64,000 nt of DNA from Mycolicibacterium helvum (GTDB taxonomy: Bacteria > Actinomycetota > Actinomycetes > Mycobacteriales > Mycobacteriaceae), in NCBI RefSeq assembly GCF_010731895.1, contig NZ_AP022596.1:1302001-1366000 (forward strand), written 5' to 3'. Shown piece after piece: positions 41,721 to 50,012 of the stretch; position 1 is the stretch's first letter; every line of letters starts with the position of its first letter. The notes under the pieces were generated by a model. It did not search any database and was not told where the DNA came from. It saw nothing but the letters and a program-made list of their open reading frames with translations. The position numbers and the translations under genes are program-made.

Positions 41721-44408
41721 TTAGGCGCTGACCGTGGACGGGAACTGGCGGGTGGTCGGCGGCGCGGGGAGCGTGATGGCCCCGGCGCGGCCCATGACGA
41801 TCGGCTGGCTCGGGACGTAGGTCCCGTCATTCGGGCTGCCATAGATGCCGTAGAGCGGATCGGTCGGCCCGTGGCCGGCATAGATGTCATTGATCCAGCC
41901 AGCGGCGAAGGTGCGCACCGCTTGTTTGGCTCCGGGCGGGGACGGCTTGACGATGATCGCGCTGGCAAGCTCGCCCAGCCACGCGAACCAGTTGTCACCC
42001 TGTATGACGTCGGTGTGTGAGCCGTTGTCGATCTGGACGCCGTAGAACTGATCGCCGTAGAAGGCCTGCATCAGTTTGGTGGCCACCCCGTAGGCGTTCC
42101 AGGGCTGGGGCGGAGCGGCGATCTGATAGTCCGGGATGCCGGCCGCCTGCAGCGCGGTCAGCGAATCAGTGAACAACGGATCCTGGGAGACGCCGTCGAA
42201 CATCACCACACCGAGTAGGTTGTCGACCTGATCGGTTTGGGTGATCAGCGCCCCGACCGCAGTAGCGAAGTTCCCGCCCGCCGAGTGGCCGGTGAGCAGG
42301 AAATCCGTCGGGAGAGTGCCCCGAAGGCCCGCGGCATTGGCGCTGACATTCAGCGCCGAGCGGCTGCCTTGGAACATCTGTGCCACCGCTTCGCGCATCT
42401 GCTCCCCGCCGAGGTAGCAGCCTGGGCAGAACGGGGTGTCGAACCAGAAGATGTCCGGCACCACGACAATGCTGTTGGTCTCCTGGGCCAACTGCTGGGC
42501 CATGTCGCCGTACCAGTCGTTGAAGCCGAGGAAGCCGTGCTGCAGCCAGATGACGCCGTTGGCCTGCACGGTGCCGTCGGCCTGGGTCGGGAAGTACCAG
42601 TTGGCCGGGGCGGCGTAGCCGTTCGGGCCGCAGGGGATGTCCAGCACCGCGGAGCCGGTCCTCACCCCGGTGACGCCGTTGCCGACCCGAACCACGGGGG
42701 TGTTCGGGTCCAGGCCGTTGTCTCCACTGTTGACGGCCGGCGGAAGCTGGAATCCGAATAATCCGCCGACGGCGTCGATCACCCCTTTGACGATCCGGTC
42801 CACGAACGACAGCTGGTTGGCTTGCGCGGCCGGCAGCCCGATGGCGGCGGTGGGACCCATGATGATCTGCTGGTTGGATGCGGCGTAGAGGCCGTATTGC
42901 GGGGCATCGGGCGTCGCGCCGACGTACATGTCGTTGATCCAGCCGTTGCTCAACGTATAGACGGCGGCGGTGTTTCCGGCCGGCACAGCCCTGGTCACCA
43001 ACTGCAGGACGATGTCGAAGATGGGGTTGACACCCAGCATGGAGTCGACGTGCGACCCGCCCTGCAGAACGACGCCGACGAAGTTGCCGGGCAGGGTCGC
43101 TGCGAGCACGTTGGTGGTCGCGCCGAACAGATTCCAACTCTGCGCCGGGGCGGCTATTTGGTAGATCGGCTTGCCCGCTGCGGCCAGCGCGGCCACCTGG
43201 TCGGCGAACGATCCGTCCAGCGCGCCGTTGGAGACGCCGTCGAACATCACCACGCCGACCAGGTCGGCGGGGTTGTACTGGGCATCGTCACCGCTGAGGT
43301 AGTCAGCGGCGACCGTAGCGGCGAACCCGCCGCCGGCGGAATGCCCTGCCAGCACGAAACGCTCCGGCAGCGCGGCACCGGTGAAGCCCGCGGCGAGTGC
43401 GCTACTCAGCAGCGTCGAGCGGTCCGGCCCGAGCAAGGCGGCCGCATCCTGCTCGGTTACCGCGCAGGTGAGGCAACCACCCGAGAAGGTGAACGGGATG
43501 GACGAGAGGGTGGGGGCCACGACGATGCTGTTGGTCTGCTGTGCCAGATCCATGGCCAGCGCCGAGTAAAAGGTATTGGTGGCGCCGAACCCGTGCTGCA
43601 GCCAGATGACACCTTGGGCGTCCACACTGCCGTCGGCCTGGGTCGGGAAGTACCAGTCGGCGGCGACGGTGTTGCCGATGAAGGCCCCGGGGATCTTCAG
43701 CCGGGAATGGCCGACCAGCACACCGGTCACACCGTTGGTCGGCGTTCCGGGCAACAGGACAGCTGACGTGGTGGCCGGCGCCGTCGGCGTCGTGGCGACT
43801 GCCGCGGCCTGGGTACGCGGTGCGATACCAAGACCGGACATCAGGTTGAGCACCGCGGCGGTGAGCGAACCGGATGCGGGAGCCGCAGTGGACGCGGATA
43901 CGACGGTCGGGCTGCCGACCGAGGCGGTGATCTGGTCCGTTCGGACCTGAACGGCAGCGGCCGCCGCCGCCCGCCGGGACCTGCCGACCCCAGAGGTGGC
44001 CGGGACGCTGTCCGGTGTCGCGCTCACTGTTCCTGCGGCAGCATCGGGAACAGCGGTATCGGGGGCGACCGTGGCCGCGTCCCGGGCCCGCTGCTGGTCC
44101 GCGGCGCCCACTTTCTGGCGGCTCTGTGTCGTCTGTCCATTGCTTTGCCGGTCAAGCGTCGAGTGCGACGATCGCCCGCCGGACTTCGTGATGTCGGCGG
44201 GGGCGCCGGCCGTCCCTCGTGACACCCGGCTGCCGGCGCCGGTCGCCGTCGCACTCGCCGCCGCCGAAGCCGAAGCCGACGACGCGTGCTGGTTGCCGGA
44301 ACCGCCGTTGTTGGCGTCGGCATGGGCCGCTCCGGCCCCTGTCACAAGCGCAGCGCCGAGCGCGAAAATCGCCGCACCGGTGCCTAACCAGACCTGCCGT
44401 CGCATCAT
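41721..44408 (-). CDS. Secreted protein with two tandem alpha/beta-hydrolase domains
   Basis: 895 residues. The start MMRRQVWLGTGAAIFALGAALVTGAGAAHADA is a clear signal peptide; the ATG at 44408 is used because the upstream frame overlaps the previous gene. A disordered Ala/Ser/Thr-rich region runs to about 210. Two hydrolase domains follow, each starting NGVTGV, then WYFPTQADGSV/TV (with QANGVIWLQHG in the second), a TNSIVV strand, and a nucleophile elbow VLAGHSAGGGFA in the first and LLTGHSAGGNFA in the second. Paired Cys (CLTC, CPGC) lie after the second strand of each. Each domain ends with a WINDMYVG/WINDIYAG block. The substrate is unknown; lipid or polyester is possible. The neighbour at 44428 carries a third copy. 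Confidence 0.82.
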   Translation of the reverse strand: MMRRQVWLGTGAAIFALGAALVTGAGAAHADANNGGSGNQHASSASASAAASATATGAGSRVSRGTAGAPADITKSGGRSSHSTLDRQSNGQTTQSRQKVGAADQQRARDAATVAPDTAVPDAAAGTVSATPDSVPATSGVGRSRRAAAAAAVQVRTDQITASVGSPTVVSASTAAPASGSLTAAVLNLMSGLGIAPRTQAAAVATTPTAPATTSAVLLPGTPTNGVTGVLVGHSRLKIPGAFIGNTVAADWYFPTQADGSVDAQGVIWLQHGFGATNTFYSALAMDLAQQTNSIVVAPTLSSIPFTFSGGCLTCAVTEQDAAALLGPDRSTLLSSALAAGFTGAALPERFVLAGHSAGGGFAATVAADYLSGDDAQYNPADLVGVVMFDGVSNGALDGSFADQVAALAAAGKPIYQIAAPAQSWNLFGATTNVLAATLPGNFVGVVLQGGSHVDSMLGVNPIFDIVLQLVTRAVPAGNTAAVYTLSNGWINDMYVGATPDAPQYGLYAASNQQIIMGPTAAIGLPAAQANQLSFVDRIVKGVIDAVGGLFGFQLPPAVNSGDNGLDPNTPVVRVGNGVTGVRTGSAVLDIPCGPNGYAAPANWYFPTQADGTVQANGVIWLQHGFLGFNDWYGDMAQQLAQETNSIVVVPDIFWFDTPFCPGCYLGGEQMREAVAQMFQGSRSALNVSANAAGLRGTLPTDFLLTGHSAGGNFATAVGALITQTDQVDNLLGVVMFDGVSQDPLFTDSLTALQAAGIPDYQIAAPPQPWNAYGVATKLMQAFYGDQFYGVQIDNGSHTDVIQGDNWFAWLGELASAIIVKPSPPGAKQAVRTFAAGWINDIYAGHGPTDPLYGIYGSPNDGTYVPSQPIVMGRAGAITLPAPPTTRQFPSTVSA

Positions 44409-44427
44409 CGCTGGCGTCACCGGGTTA

Positions 44428-45912
44428 TCAGGCCGCGATGGCCGCTGTCGCGGCGGCAGGGTGGGTCGGCTGGACAATCGCGGCGGTCGAGCGCGGCGCG
44501 CCGCCGAATATCAGCGGCATGATGATGTCGGTCCACTTCTTCATCAGCTTCTCGATCGGTCCGAGCTGGCTGGCCAGCGGTGTGGGCAGCACCACCGCGG
44601 CGGCGTGGCCCATGATGATCGGCTGACCGGCGCTGCCGTAGATGCCGTACTGCGGGGCATCGGGGCCGGCGCCGACGTAGAAGTCGTTGATCCAGCCGGT
44701 GCTCAGCGTGTACACCGCTTGGGTATTACCGGCCGGCGAGCGCTTGGTAACCAGCTGCGCGAAGAAGTCCACAATCGGGTTACTGCCCAGCATCGAGTCG
44801 ACGTGCGAGCCATTGACCAGGACGACGCCGTCGAACTGGCCCGGGCGCAGTGCCAGCAGCTCGTCGGTGGTAGTCCCGAAGGTGTTCCATATCTGGGCCG
44901 GCGCCGCGATCTGATAGACGGGGATGTCGAGGGTGTCCAGGCTGGCGATCGCCCGCGGCAGCGTGCCGTTCATGTTGACGCCGTCGTACATCACCACACC
45001 GAGCAGGTGGTTGACGTCTCCGGGTTGAAGATCGTCCACGTAGTAGCCGCCCACCGACGACGCGAACCCGCCGCCGGCGGAATGCCCGGCCAGAATGAAG
45101 TCCTCCGGCAGCGCCCCCTGGTAGCCGGCCTGGTTGGCGCTGATCGTCAATGCCGCGCGGCTGCCGAGGAACATGCTTGCGGCGGCTTTCTGCATCGACG
45201 TCCCATAGAGGGTGCAACCGCCACAGGTCAGCTGCGGGAAGGACGGCAGCGTAGGCACCACCACGATGGAGTTGGTGTCCTGGGCCAGCGTGGTGGCCAG
45301 CGCTGAGTAGTACGACTTATTGGCCAGGAAACCGTGCTGCAACCAGATGACCCCGTTGGCCTGCACCGAACCGTCGGCCTGGGTCGGGAAGTACCAGTCG
45401 GCAGGTGCGTTGAAGCCCCCGCTGACCGGGATCGTCAGCGTCGAGTGCCCGACCTTCACGCCGGTCACGCCGTTGGTGGCCGGCGGGGTGACCACCGACT
45501 CGGCCGCGCTCGACGAAGCCGCGGCGGGTCGCGCGCTGGTGCCGGTCGACGGCGCGGCCGCCGTCACAGGAGCCGTAGTCGTACCCGTGACACCGACGAC
45601 GGACAGCACGTCGGCCAAGACCTTGGCTGGGGTGTTCGCAGCGCGCCGGGCAACGGCCGGCTGGGTGGCCGTGGCGGTCGATCTCGGGGTGCTCACCCTG
45701 GAGACGACGGCGGCGGGTGCGACACGGTTTCGACCCGTCGCGGCCGCGGCCGGCGACGAGCTGTTCGACGACGATTGCGAGGTGGACGTCCCTGAATGTT
45801 GGGCGCTGCCCCCGGTGTCGGCCGCCGCGGTGCCACTACCGGTCAGCAGGGCCGCGCCGATGCCGGCGAAGACGGCTACCGTCCCCCACCAGATCCGCCG
45901 GTCGCGTAACAC
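44428..45912 (-). CDS. Secreted single-domain alpha/beta-hydrolase, paralogue of the downstream gene
   Basis: 494 residues. The GTG at 45912 with GAGGAGG just upstream is preferred over a TTG at 45939. The signal peptide is VLRDRRIWWGTVAVFAGIGAALLT then GSGTAAADT. A disordered Ser/Ala/Thr region (to about 165) precedes one hydrolase domain with NGVTGVKVGHSTLTIP, WYFPTQADGSVQANGVIWLQHGF, LPSFPQLTCGGCTLYG, ILAGHSAGGGFASSVGGYY and the conserved GWINDFYVG end. It is clearly homologous to both domains of the 895-residue protein, from which it is separated by 19 nt. The two genes form an operon inserted between mkl and rpoB, where M. tuberculosis has unrelated genes. Confidence 0.82.
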   Translation of the reverse strand: MLRDRRIWWGTVAVFAGIGAALLTGSGTAAADTGGSAQHSGTSTSQSSSNSSSPAAAATGRNRVAPAAVVSRVSTPRSTATATQPAVARRAANTPAKVLADVLSVVGVTGTTTAPVTAAAPSTGTSARPAAASSSAAESVVTPPATNGVTGVKVGHSTLTIPVSGGFNAPADWYFPTQADGSVQANGVIWLQHGFLANKSYYSALATTLAQDTNSIVVVPTLPSFPQLTCGGCTLYGTSMQKAAASMFLGSRAALTISANQAGYQGALPEDFILAGHSAGGGFASSVGGYYVDDLQPGDVNHLLGVVMYDGVNMNGTLPRAIASLDTLDIPVYQIAAPAQIWNTFGTTTDELLALRPGQFDGVVLVNGSHVDSMLGSNPIVDFFAQLVTKRSPAGNTQAVYTLSTGWINDFYVGAGPDAPQYGIYGSAGQPIIMGHAAAVVLPTPLASQLGPIEKLMKKWTDIIMPLIFGGAPRSTAAIVQPTHPAAATAAIAA

Positions 45913-46077
45913 CCAGCCTCCTCGTCGACGATCGCGCAAACGCTATCGGAGTGAGGGGTTGCTCGAACCCGTTTTTCCTCGAATAGGGACAGCTACATCA
46001 GCGAACAATCACAAAAGTTGCTGACGCACTGCGAATTTGGGCGGGTGAGCGCCCGTCCGTCACGGCCCCGAGGTCGG

Positions 46078-47172
46078 TTAGCTTCCGTCTTCGCCGGCGA
46101 AGGTGTGGGTGGGTAGCTTGTGGGTGCCTTCGAGGTCGTCGCGGATGGCTTCCTGGGCGGCTGGGGGCAGGGTGTGCAGGATCTGGCGGACGCGTTCTTG
46201 GCGGCGGCGCACAGCGTCACGTTCGGGGATACCAGGGGTGACCGTCAACTGCGGGGGCACACCCACGATTTCTTCGACACCACCATCATGATGACCGGCA
46301 TCGACCATGGCCTGCTCCTCGGCCATGGTGGCCTCGTCCTTCTCCTCCGACATCCCGATCGGACCGATCCGGCGGCCGTTGAGGAACTGCCGCACCACCG
46401 GCTCATCAGAGGTCAACAACACCTCCCGCGGACCGAACATCACCAAATGCTTACGGAACAACATCCCGATGTTGTCGGGCACCGTACGAGCAATGTTGAT
46501 GTTGTGCGTCACGATCAAAATCGTGCAATCGATCTGAGCATTGATATCAATCAACAACTGCGACAGATACGCCGTCCGCACCGGGTCCAGACCCGAGTCG
46601 GGCTCATCACACAAAATGATCTGCGGATCCAGCACCAACGACCGCGCCAACCCGGCCCGCTTACGCATACCACCAGAAATCTCACCAGGGAACTTGTTCT
46701 CATCCCCACCCAAACCCACCATGTCGAGCTTTTCCATCACGATCTGGCGGATCTCGGATTCCTTCTTCTTCGTATGCTCACGAAGCGGGAACGCGGTGTT
46801 ATCGAACAGGTTCATCGACCCGAACAACGCACCATCCTGGAACATCACCCCGAACAGGGTGCGGATCTCGTAAAGCTCCTTGGCCGAGCACTCGATGATG
46901 TTGGTGCCATCAACGATGATCTTGCCCCGCTCCGGGCGCAACAAACCGATCAACGACTTCAAAAACACCGACTTACCCGTACCCGAAGGCCCCAACAACA
47001 CACTGACCTCACCAGCGGGGATATCAAAGGTGACGTCCTCCCAGATCCGCTGGGAACCAAACGACTTCGTCAACCCCTCGACCTGAATACCAATACCCAC
47101 GCCAGATCCTTCCGCGCCCACACTGGTCGGCCATCGCCGCGATGGCCTGTGGTTTGAGTCACTGTAGCGCAC
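46078..47172 (-). CDS. mkl: Mce transport ATP-binding protein Mkl (MceG)
   Basis: 364 residues. An ABC ATPase with VSVLLGPSGTGKSVFLKSL (Walker A), EISGGMRKRAGLARSLVLDPQIILCDEPDSGLDP (signature and Walker B) and LIVTHNINIA (switch His). The C-terminal extension (about 270-364) with GMSEEKDEATMAEEQAM is characteristic of the MlaF/MceG type, which energises all Mce lipid and sterol importers in mycobacteria. The N terminus MRYSDSNH matches the M. tuberculosis protein (Rv0655). No permease (yrbE) or mce gene is in the window, as is usual for this shared ATPase. Confidence 0.95.
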   Translation of the reverse strand: MRYSDSNHRPSRRWPTSVGAEGSGVGIGIQVEGLTKSFGSQRIWEDVTFDIPAGEVSVLLGPSGTGKSVFLKSLIGLLRPERGKIIVDGTNIIECSAKELYEIRTLFGVMFQDGALFGSMNLFDNTAFPLREHTKKKESEIRQIVMEKLDMVGLGGDENKFPGEISGGMRKRAGLARSLVLDPQIILCDEPDSGLDPVRTAYLSQLLIDINAQIDCTILIVTHNINIARTVPDNIGMLFRKHLVMFGPREVLLTSDEPVVRQFLNGRRIGPIGMSEEKDEATMAEEQAMVDAGHHDGGVEEIVGVPPQLTVTPGIPERDAVRRRQERVRQILHTLPPAAQEAIRDDLEGTHKLPTHTFAGEDGS

Positions 47173-47266
47173 ACCTATTGGCGCCAGTGAGTTTGTCTAC
47201 CGAGCTGTGATCGGTGATCCCGACACCTCGTTGGCACCTCGTTGCCTGCATGGGGCCGGAATGACA

Positions 47267-47303
47267 AAATCCCCCGCGGGCCACGAGGGCCCGCGGGGGA
47301 TTT
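47267..47303 (-). terminator. Intrinsic terminator of rplJ-rplL
   Basis: A perfect stem of about 16 bp (AAATCCCCCGCGGGCC with its complement) with a 4-nt loop lies 14 nt beyond the rplL stop. The reverse-strand side ends in TTT. Confidence 0.82.
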
Positions 47304-47317
47304 CTGTGCAGAAAGAC

Positions 47318-47707
<390 letters not shown>

Positions 47708-47744
47708 GGTGATTCCTTATCTCGATATCTGGTGGTGGTTGGTA

Positions 47745-48275
47745 TCAGGCGGCGGACTCTTCGCCAGCCTTCTTCTCTTGCAGAGCTGCGGCCAGGCGGG
47801 CGACCTGGGACGCGGGCGCCACGAACAGCGCCGCGGCCTGGGACTGCTTCGCCTTCATTGCGCCGGCCAGCTTGGACAGCAGCACCTCGCGCGACTCGAG
47901 ATCAGCGATCTTCTCGACGTCGGAGACGGACAGCGCGCGACCGTCCATATAGCCGCCCTTGATGACCAGGGCCTTGTTTTCCTTGGCGAACTTCTTGATC
48001 GCCTTGGCAGCGTCGACGGGCTCGCCCTTGATGAACGCGATGGCGGTCGGTCCGGCGAACAGTTCGTCGAGGCCCTCGACACCGGCCTCGGACGCCGCAC
48101 GCTTCACCAAGGTGTTCTTGGCGACGGTGTAGGTCGTCTCTTTGCCCAGTGACCTGCGCAGCTCGGCAAGGTTGGACACCGTCAGGCCGCGGTACTCGGT
48201 GACGACGGTGGCCGTCGCCTCCTTGAAACTCTCGGCGATGTCGGCGACCGCGGTGGCCTTGTCAGCCTTGGCCAT
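47745..48275 (-). CDS. rplJ: 50S ribosomal protein L10
   Basis: 176 residues. L10 anchors L7/L12 to the ribosome and, in many bacteria, represses its own operon by binding the mRNA leader. It has [20 protein letters not shown] and [12 protein letters not shown], and a C-terminal helical tail that binds the stalk dimers. The ATG is preceded by GAGGAGG. Confidence 0.97.
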   Translation of the reverse strand: MAKADKATAVADIAESFKEATATVVTEYRGLTVSNLAELRRSLGKETTYTVAKNTLVKRAASEAGVEGLDELFAGPTAIAFIKGEPVDAAKAIKKFAKENKALVIKGGYMDGRALSVSDVEKIADLESREVLLSKLAGAMKAKQSQAAALFVAPASQVARLAAALQEKKAGEESAA

Positions 48276-48463
48276 GCTTGCCTCCTCGTGATGGTTGGGA
48301 TGTCCACCACCGACGGGCGCAAAGGGCCGGAAATCACGAACGCCCCGACACAGGACAGGTCGGGGCGCAGAAGAATACTGTTACCTCGTCCTCCTGCGTG
48401 GGCCGCCGGGATAAACCCGGACCTTCAACCGATTGCTCGGTGACCGACGGTCTTCGGTGGAAC
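48276..48463 (-). promoter_or_regulatory. L10 leader of rplJ-rplL
   Basis: About 188 nt of untranslated leader. On the reverse strand it contains CCGGGTTTATCCCGG, then an AGGAGGACGAGG segment, then a strong stem at 48341-48367 (CGCCCCGAC with its complement). These are the elements of the actinobacterial L10-binding leader, in which excess L10 represses the operon. The exact secondary structure was not computed. Confidence 0.65.
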
Positions 48464-48469
48464 TGGCCA

Positions 48470-48475
48470 AGGATA
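48470..48475 (-). promoter_or_regulatory. Candidate -10 element of rplJ promoter
   Basis: TATCCT on the reverse strand lies about 7 nt before the predicted start of the L10 leader. No strong -35 is visible. It fits the short gap after the ROK kinase gene. Confidence 0.4.
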
Positions 48476-48501
48476 GCGTGCGCTCCGACTGAACTCCTAA
48501 T

Positions 48502-49407
48502 TCAGCCGCGCAACAGGGCGGCCGCTCCGACCAGCCCGGCCTCGCCGCCCAGAGCCGCGGGCACCACCCGGAGCCCAGACAAGAAGTCCAGTCGGGCATA
48601 GTTCGTCAGCTCCGCCCGCAGCGGGTCGAATAACAGCGGACCGGCCTGGGCCACGCCACCGCCGATGACGACGAGGTCCAGGTCGCAGACGGCGCCCACC
48701 GACGCGATCATCGCCGCGATCGCGCGCGCCCCACGGTGAAATGCCCGCAGCGCGGTGGCATTTCCAGACGCAGCCGCATCGGCAAGTTCCTTGGCGTCGG
48801 CGCCCGCCCAGCCCTGGGTCCGCGCCCAGGCGGCCAGGTGCGGCCCACTGGCGATTGCCTCAACGCAGCCGCGGGCACCGCAGACACACGCCGGCCCGTC
48901 GGGGTCGACGATGACGTGCCCGACGTGGCCGGCGTTGCCCGTCCGCCCGTGATACGGCGCACCTTCCAGGACCAGTCCGCCACCGATGCCGGTCGACACC
49001 ACCATGCCGAGCAGGAACGCCGCGCCTTGTCCGGCTCCGCGCCAGTGTTCCCCGAGCGTCATGCACAGCCCGTCACCGGCCAGCCGCACCGGCACGCCGG
49101 GGACGGCGGCAGCCACTCGCTCACGAACGGGGAAGTCGCGCCACGCGGGAATGTTGACCGGGCTGGTGGTTCCGCCGGGTAGGTGGATAGGGCCTGCCGA
49201 GGAGACCCCGACGCCGTCGACCGTGCCCCCGGCCGCGGTAAGGGCGTCGGTGATCGCCCGCTGGGCGGCAGCCCACACTTGTTCGGGGTCGTCGCTGTGC
49301 GGGGTGGGCTGGCGGGTCTCGTACTGCAGCCGCCCGTCGGCGTCGACGAGCCCGGCGGCGATCTTGGTGCCGCCGATGTCCAGGGCCAGGATGCGGTTCG
49401 CCGTCAT
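48502..49407 (-). CDS. ROK family sugar kinase
   Basis: 301 residues, corresponding to M. tuberculosis Rv0650. ILALDIGGTKIAAGLVDADG is the ATP phosphate loop of ROK kinases. GNAGHVGHVIVDPDGPACVCGARGCVEAIASG holds the conserved His and three Cys of the ROK zinc site, and VVSTGIGGGLVLEG is the substrate loop. The ATG at 49407 overlaps the previous stop codon by one base (TGATG), so it is translated together with the upstream gene. ROK kinases phosphorylate glucose, N-acetyl-sugars or allose; the location beside a GH38 mannosidase suggests mannose or glucose as substrate, but this is an inference. Confidence 0.9.
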   Translation of the reverse strand: MTANRILALDIGGTKIAAGLVDADGRLQYETRQPTPHSDDPEQVWAAAQRAITDALTAAGGTVDGVGVSSAGPIHLPGGTTSPVNIPAWRDFPVRERVAAAVPGVPVRLAGDGLCMTLGEHWRGAGQGAAFLLGMVVSTGIGGGLVLEGAPYHGRTGNAGHVGHVIVDPDGPACVCGARGCVEAIASGPHLAAWARTQGWAGADAKELADAAASGNATALRAFHRGARAIAAMIASVGAVCDLDLVVIGGGVAQAGPLLFDPLRAELTNYARLDFLSGLRVVPAALGGEAGLVGAAALLRG

Positions 49408-50012
49408 CAGTGTTTGTGGGTGTTGTCGGGCTGGCGTGGGTCGCCGGGATGCTCGTAGCCGGGCGCCAGCCACACCAGGTCGGCGCGGCGCTGGTCGAGC
49501 CACAATCGGAACCGGTGACGCCGGGCGGCCCCGCGAAGATGAGCGACGATCAACGGCCGCACCTCAGCCAAATCCGGCTCGGAAGCCACCCGCCAGCCAC
49601 CCGCGCCCGCAAAACGGAGGAAGCGGCGCGGGTTGCGCGCGTGGAAGTCGACGACGGTGTCGTCGTCGATGTCCACCCCGCTGGTGACGTGGGCGAACAC
49701 GGCCCGGGCAACCGGGTCGGCCAACACCGCCGCCGCGATGCTGCCGATCTCCAATCGTGCCGTCGGCTCGGGCAGCAGGTCGTCCTCGCTCGGCGTCTCC
49801 GCGGTGACGGTGACGCCGAGAGTTTCCGCCTCCCGGGCCACCAGTTTCTCGGCCACCATGAGCTGGGTGAGCCAGCGCCGCAATTGACGGCCCTCGCTCG
49901 TGTGTGGTCGGGGCAGTGCCGCGACCTGCGGCGCCGCCCGCAGCGCCGCCTCGCGGGCGTCAACCTCGCCGACGTCCACGCTCACCCCGGCGACGGTGGC
50001 CGCGACGGTCAT
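49407..50012 (-). CDS. Conserved hypothetical protein (Rv0649 position)
   Basis: 201 residues. The start ATG overlaps the mannosidase stop by four bases (ATGA) and the end overlaps the ROK kinase start by one. The N-terminal half has RRWLTQLMVAEKLVAREAETLGV, resembling the helical N-terminal domain of SurA/PpiD-type chaperones. A later helical part is FHARNPRRFLRF, and the C terminus is HRFRLWLDQRRADLVWLAPGYEHPG. In M. tuberculosis the protein here (Rv0649) carries the old name fabD2, but no malonyltransferase motif (GxSxG) is visible. Function unknown. Confidence 0.75.
   Translation of the reverse strand: MTVAATVAGVSVDVGEVDAREAALRAAPQVAALPRPHTSEGRQLRRWLTQLMVAEKLVAREAETLGVTVTAETPSEDDLLPEPTARLEIGSIAAAVLADPVARAVFAHVTSGVDIDDDTVVDFHARNPRRFLRFAGAGGWRVASEPDLAEVRPLIVAHLRGAARRHRFRLWLDQRRADLVWLAPGYEHPGDPRQPDNTHKH

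Noticed and set aside
49407..50012. Malonyl-CoA transacylase (fabD2)
   Set aside because: The name is used for the M. tuberculosis neighbour, but no acyltransferase GxSxG motif is visible here.
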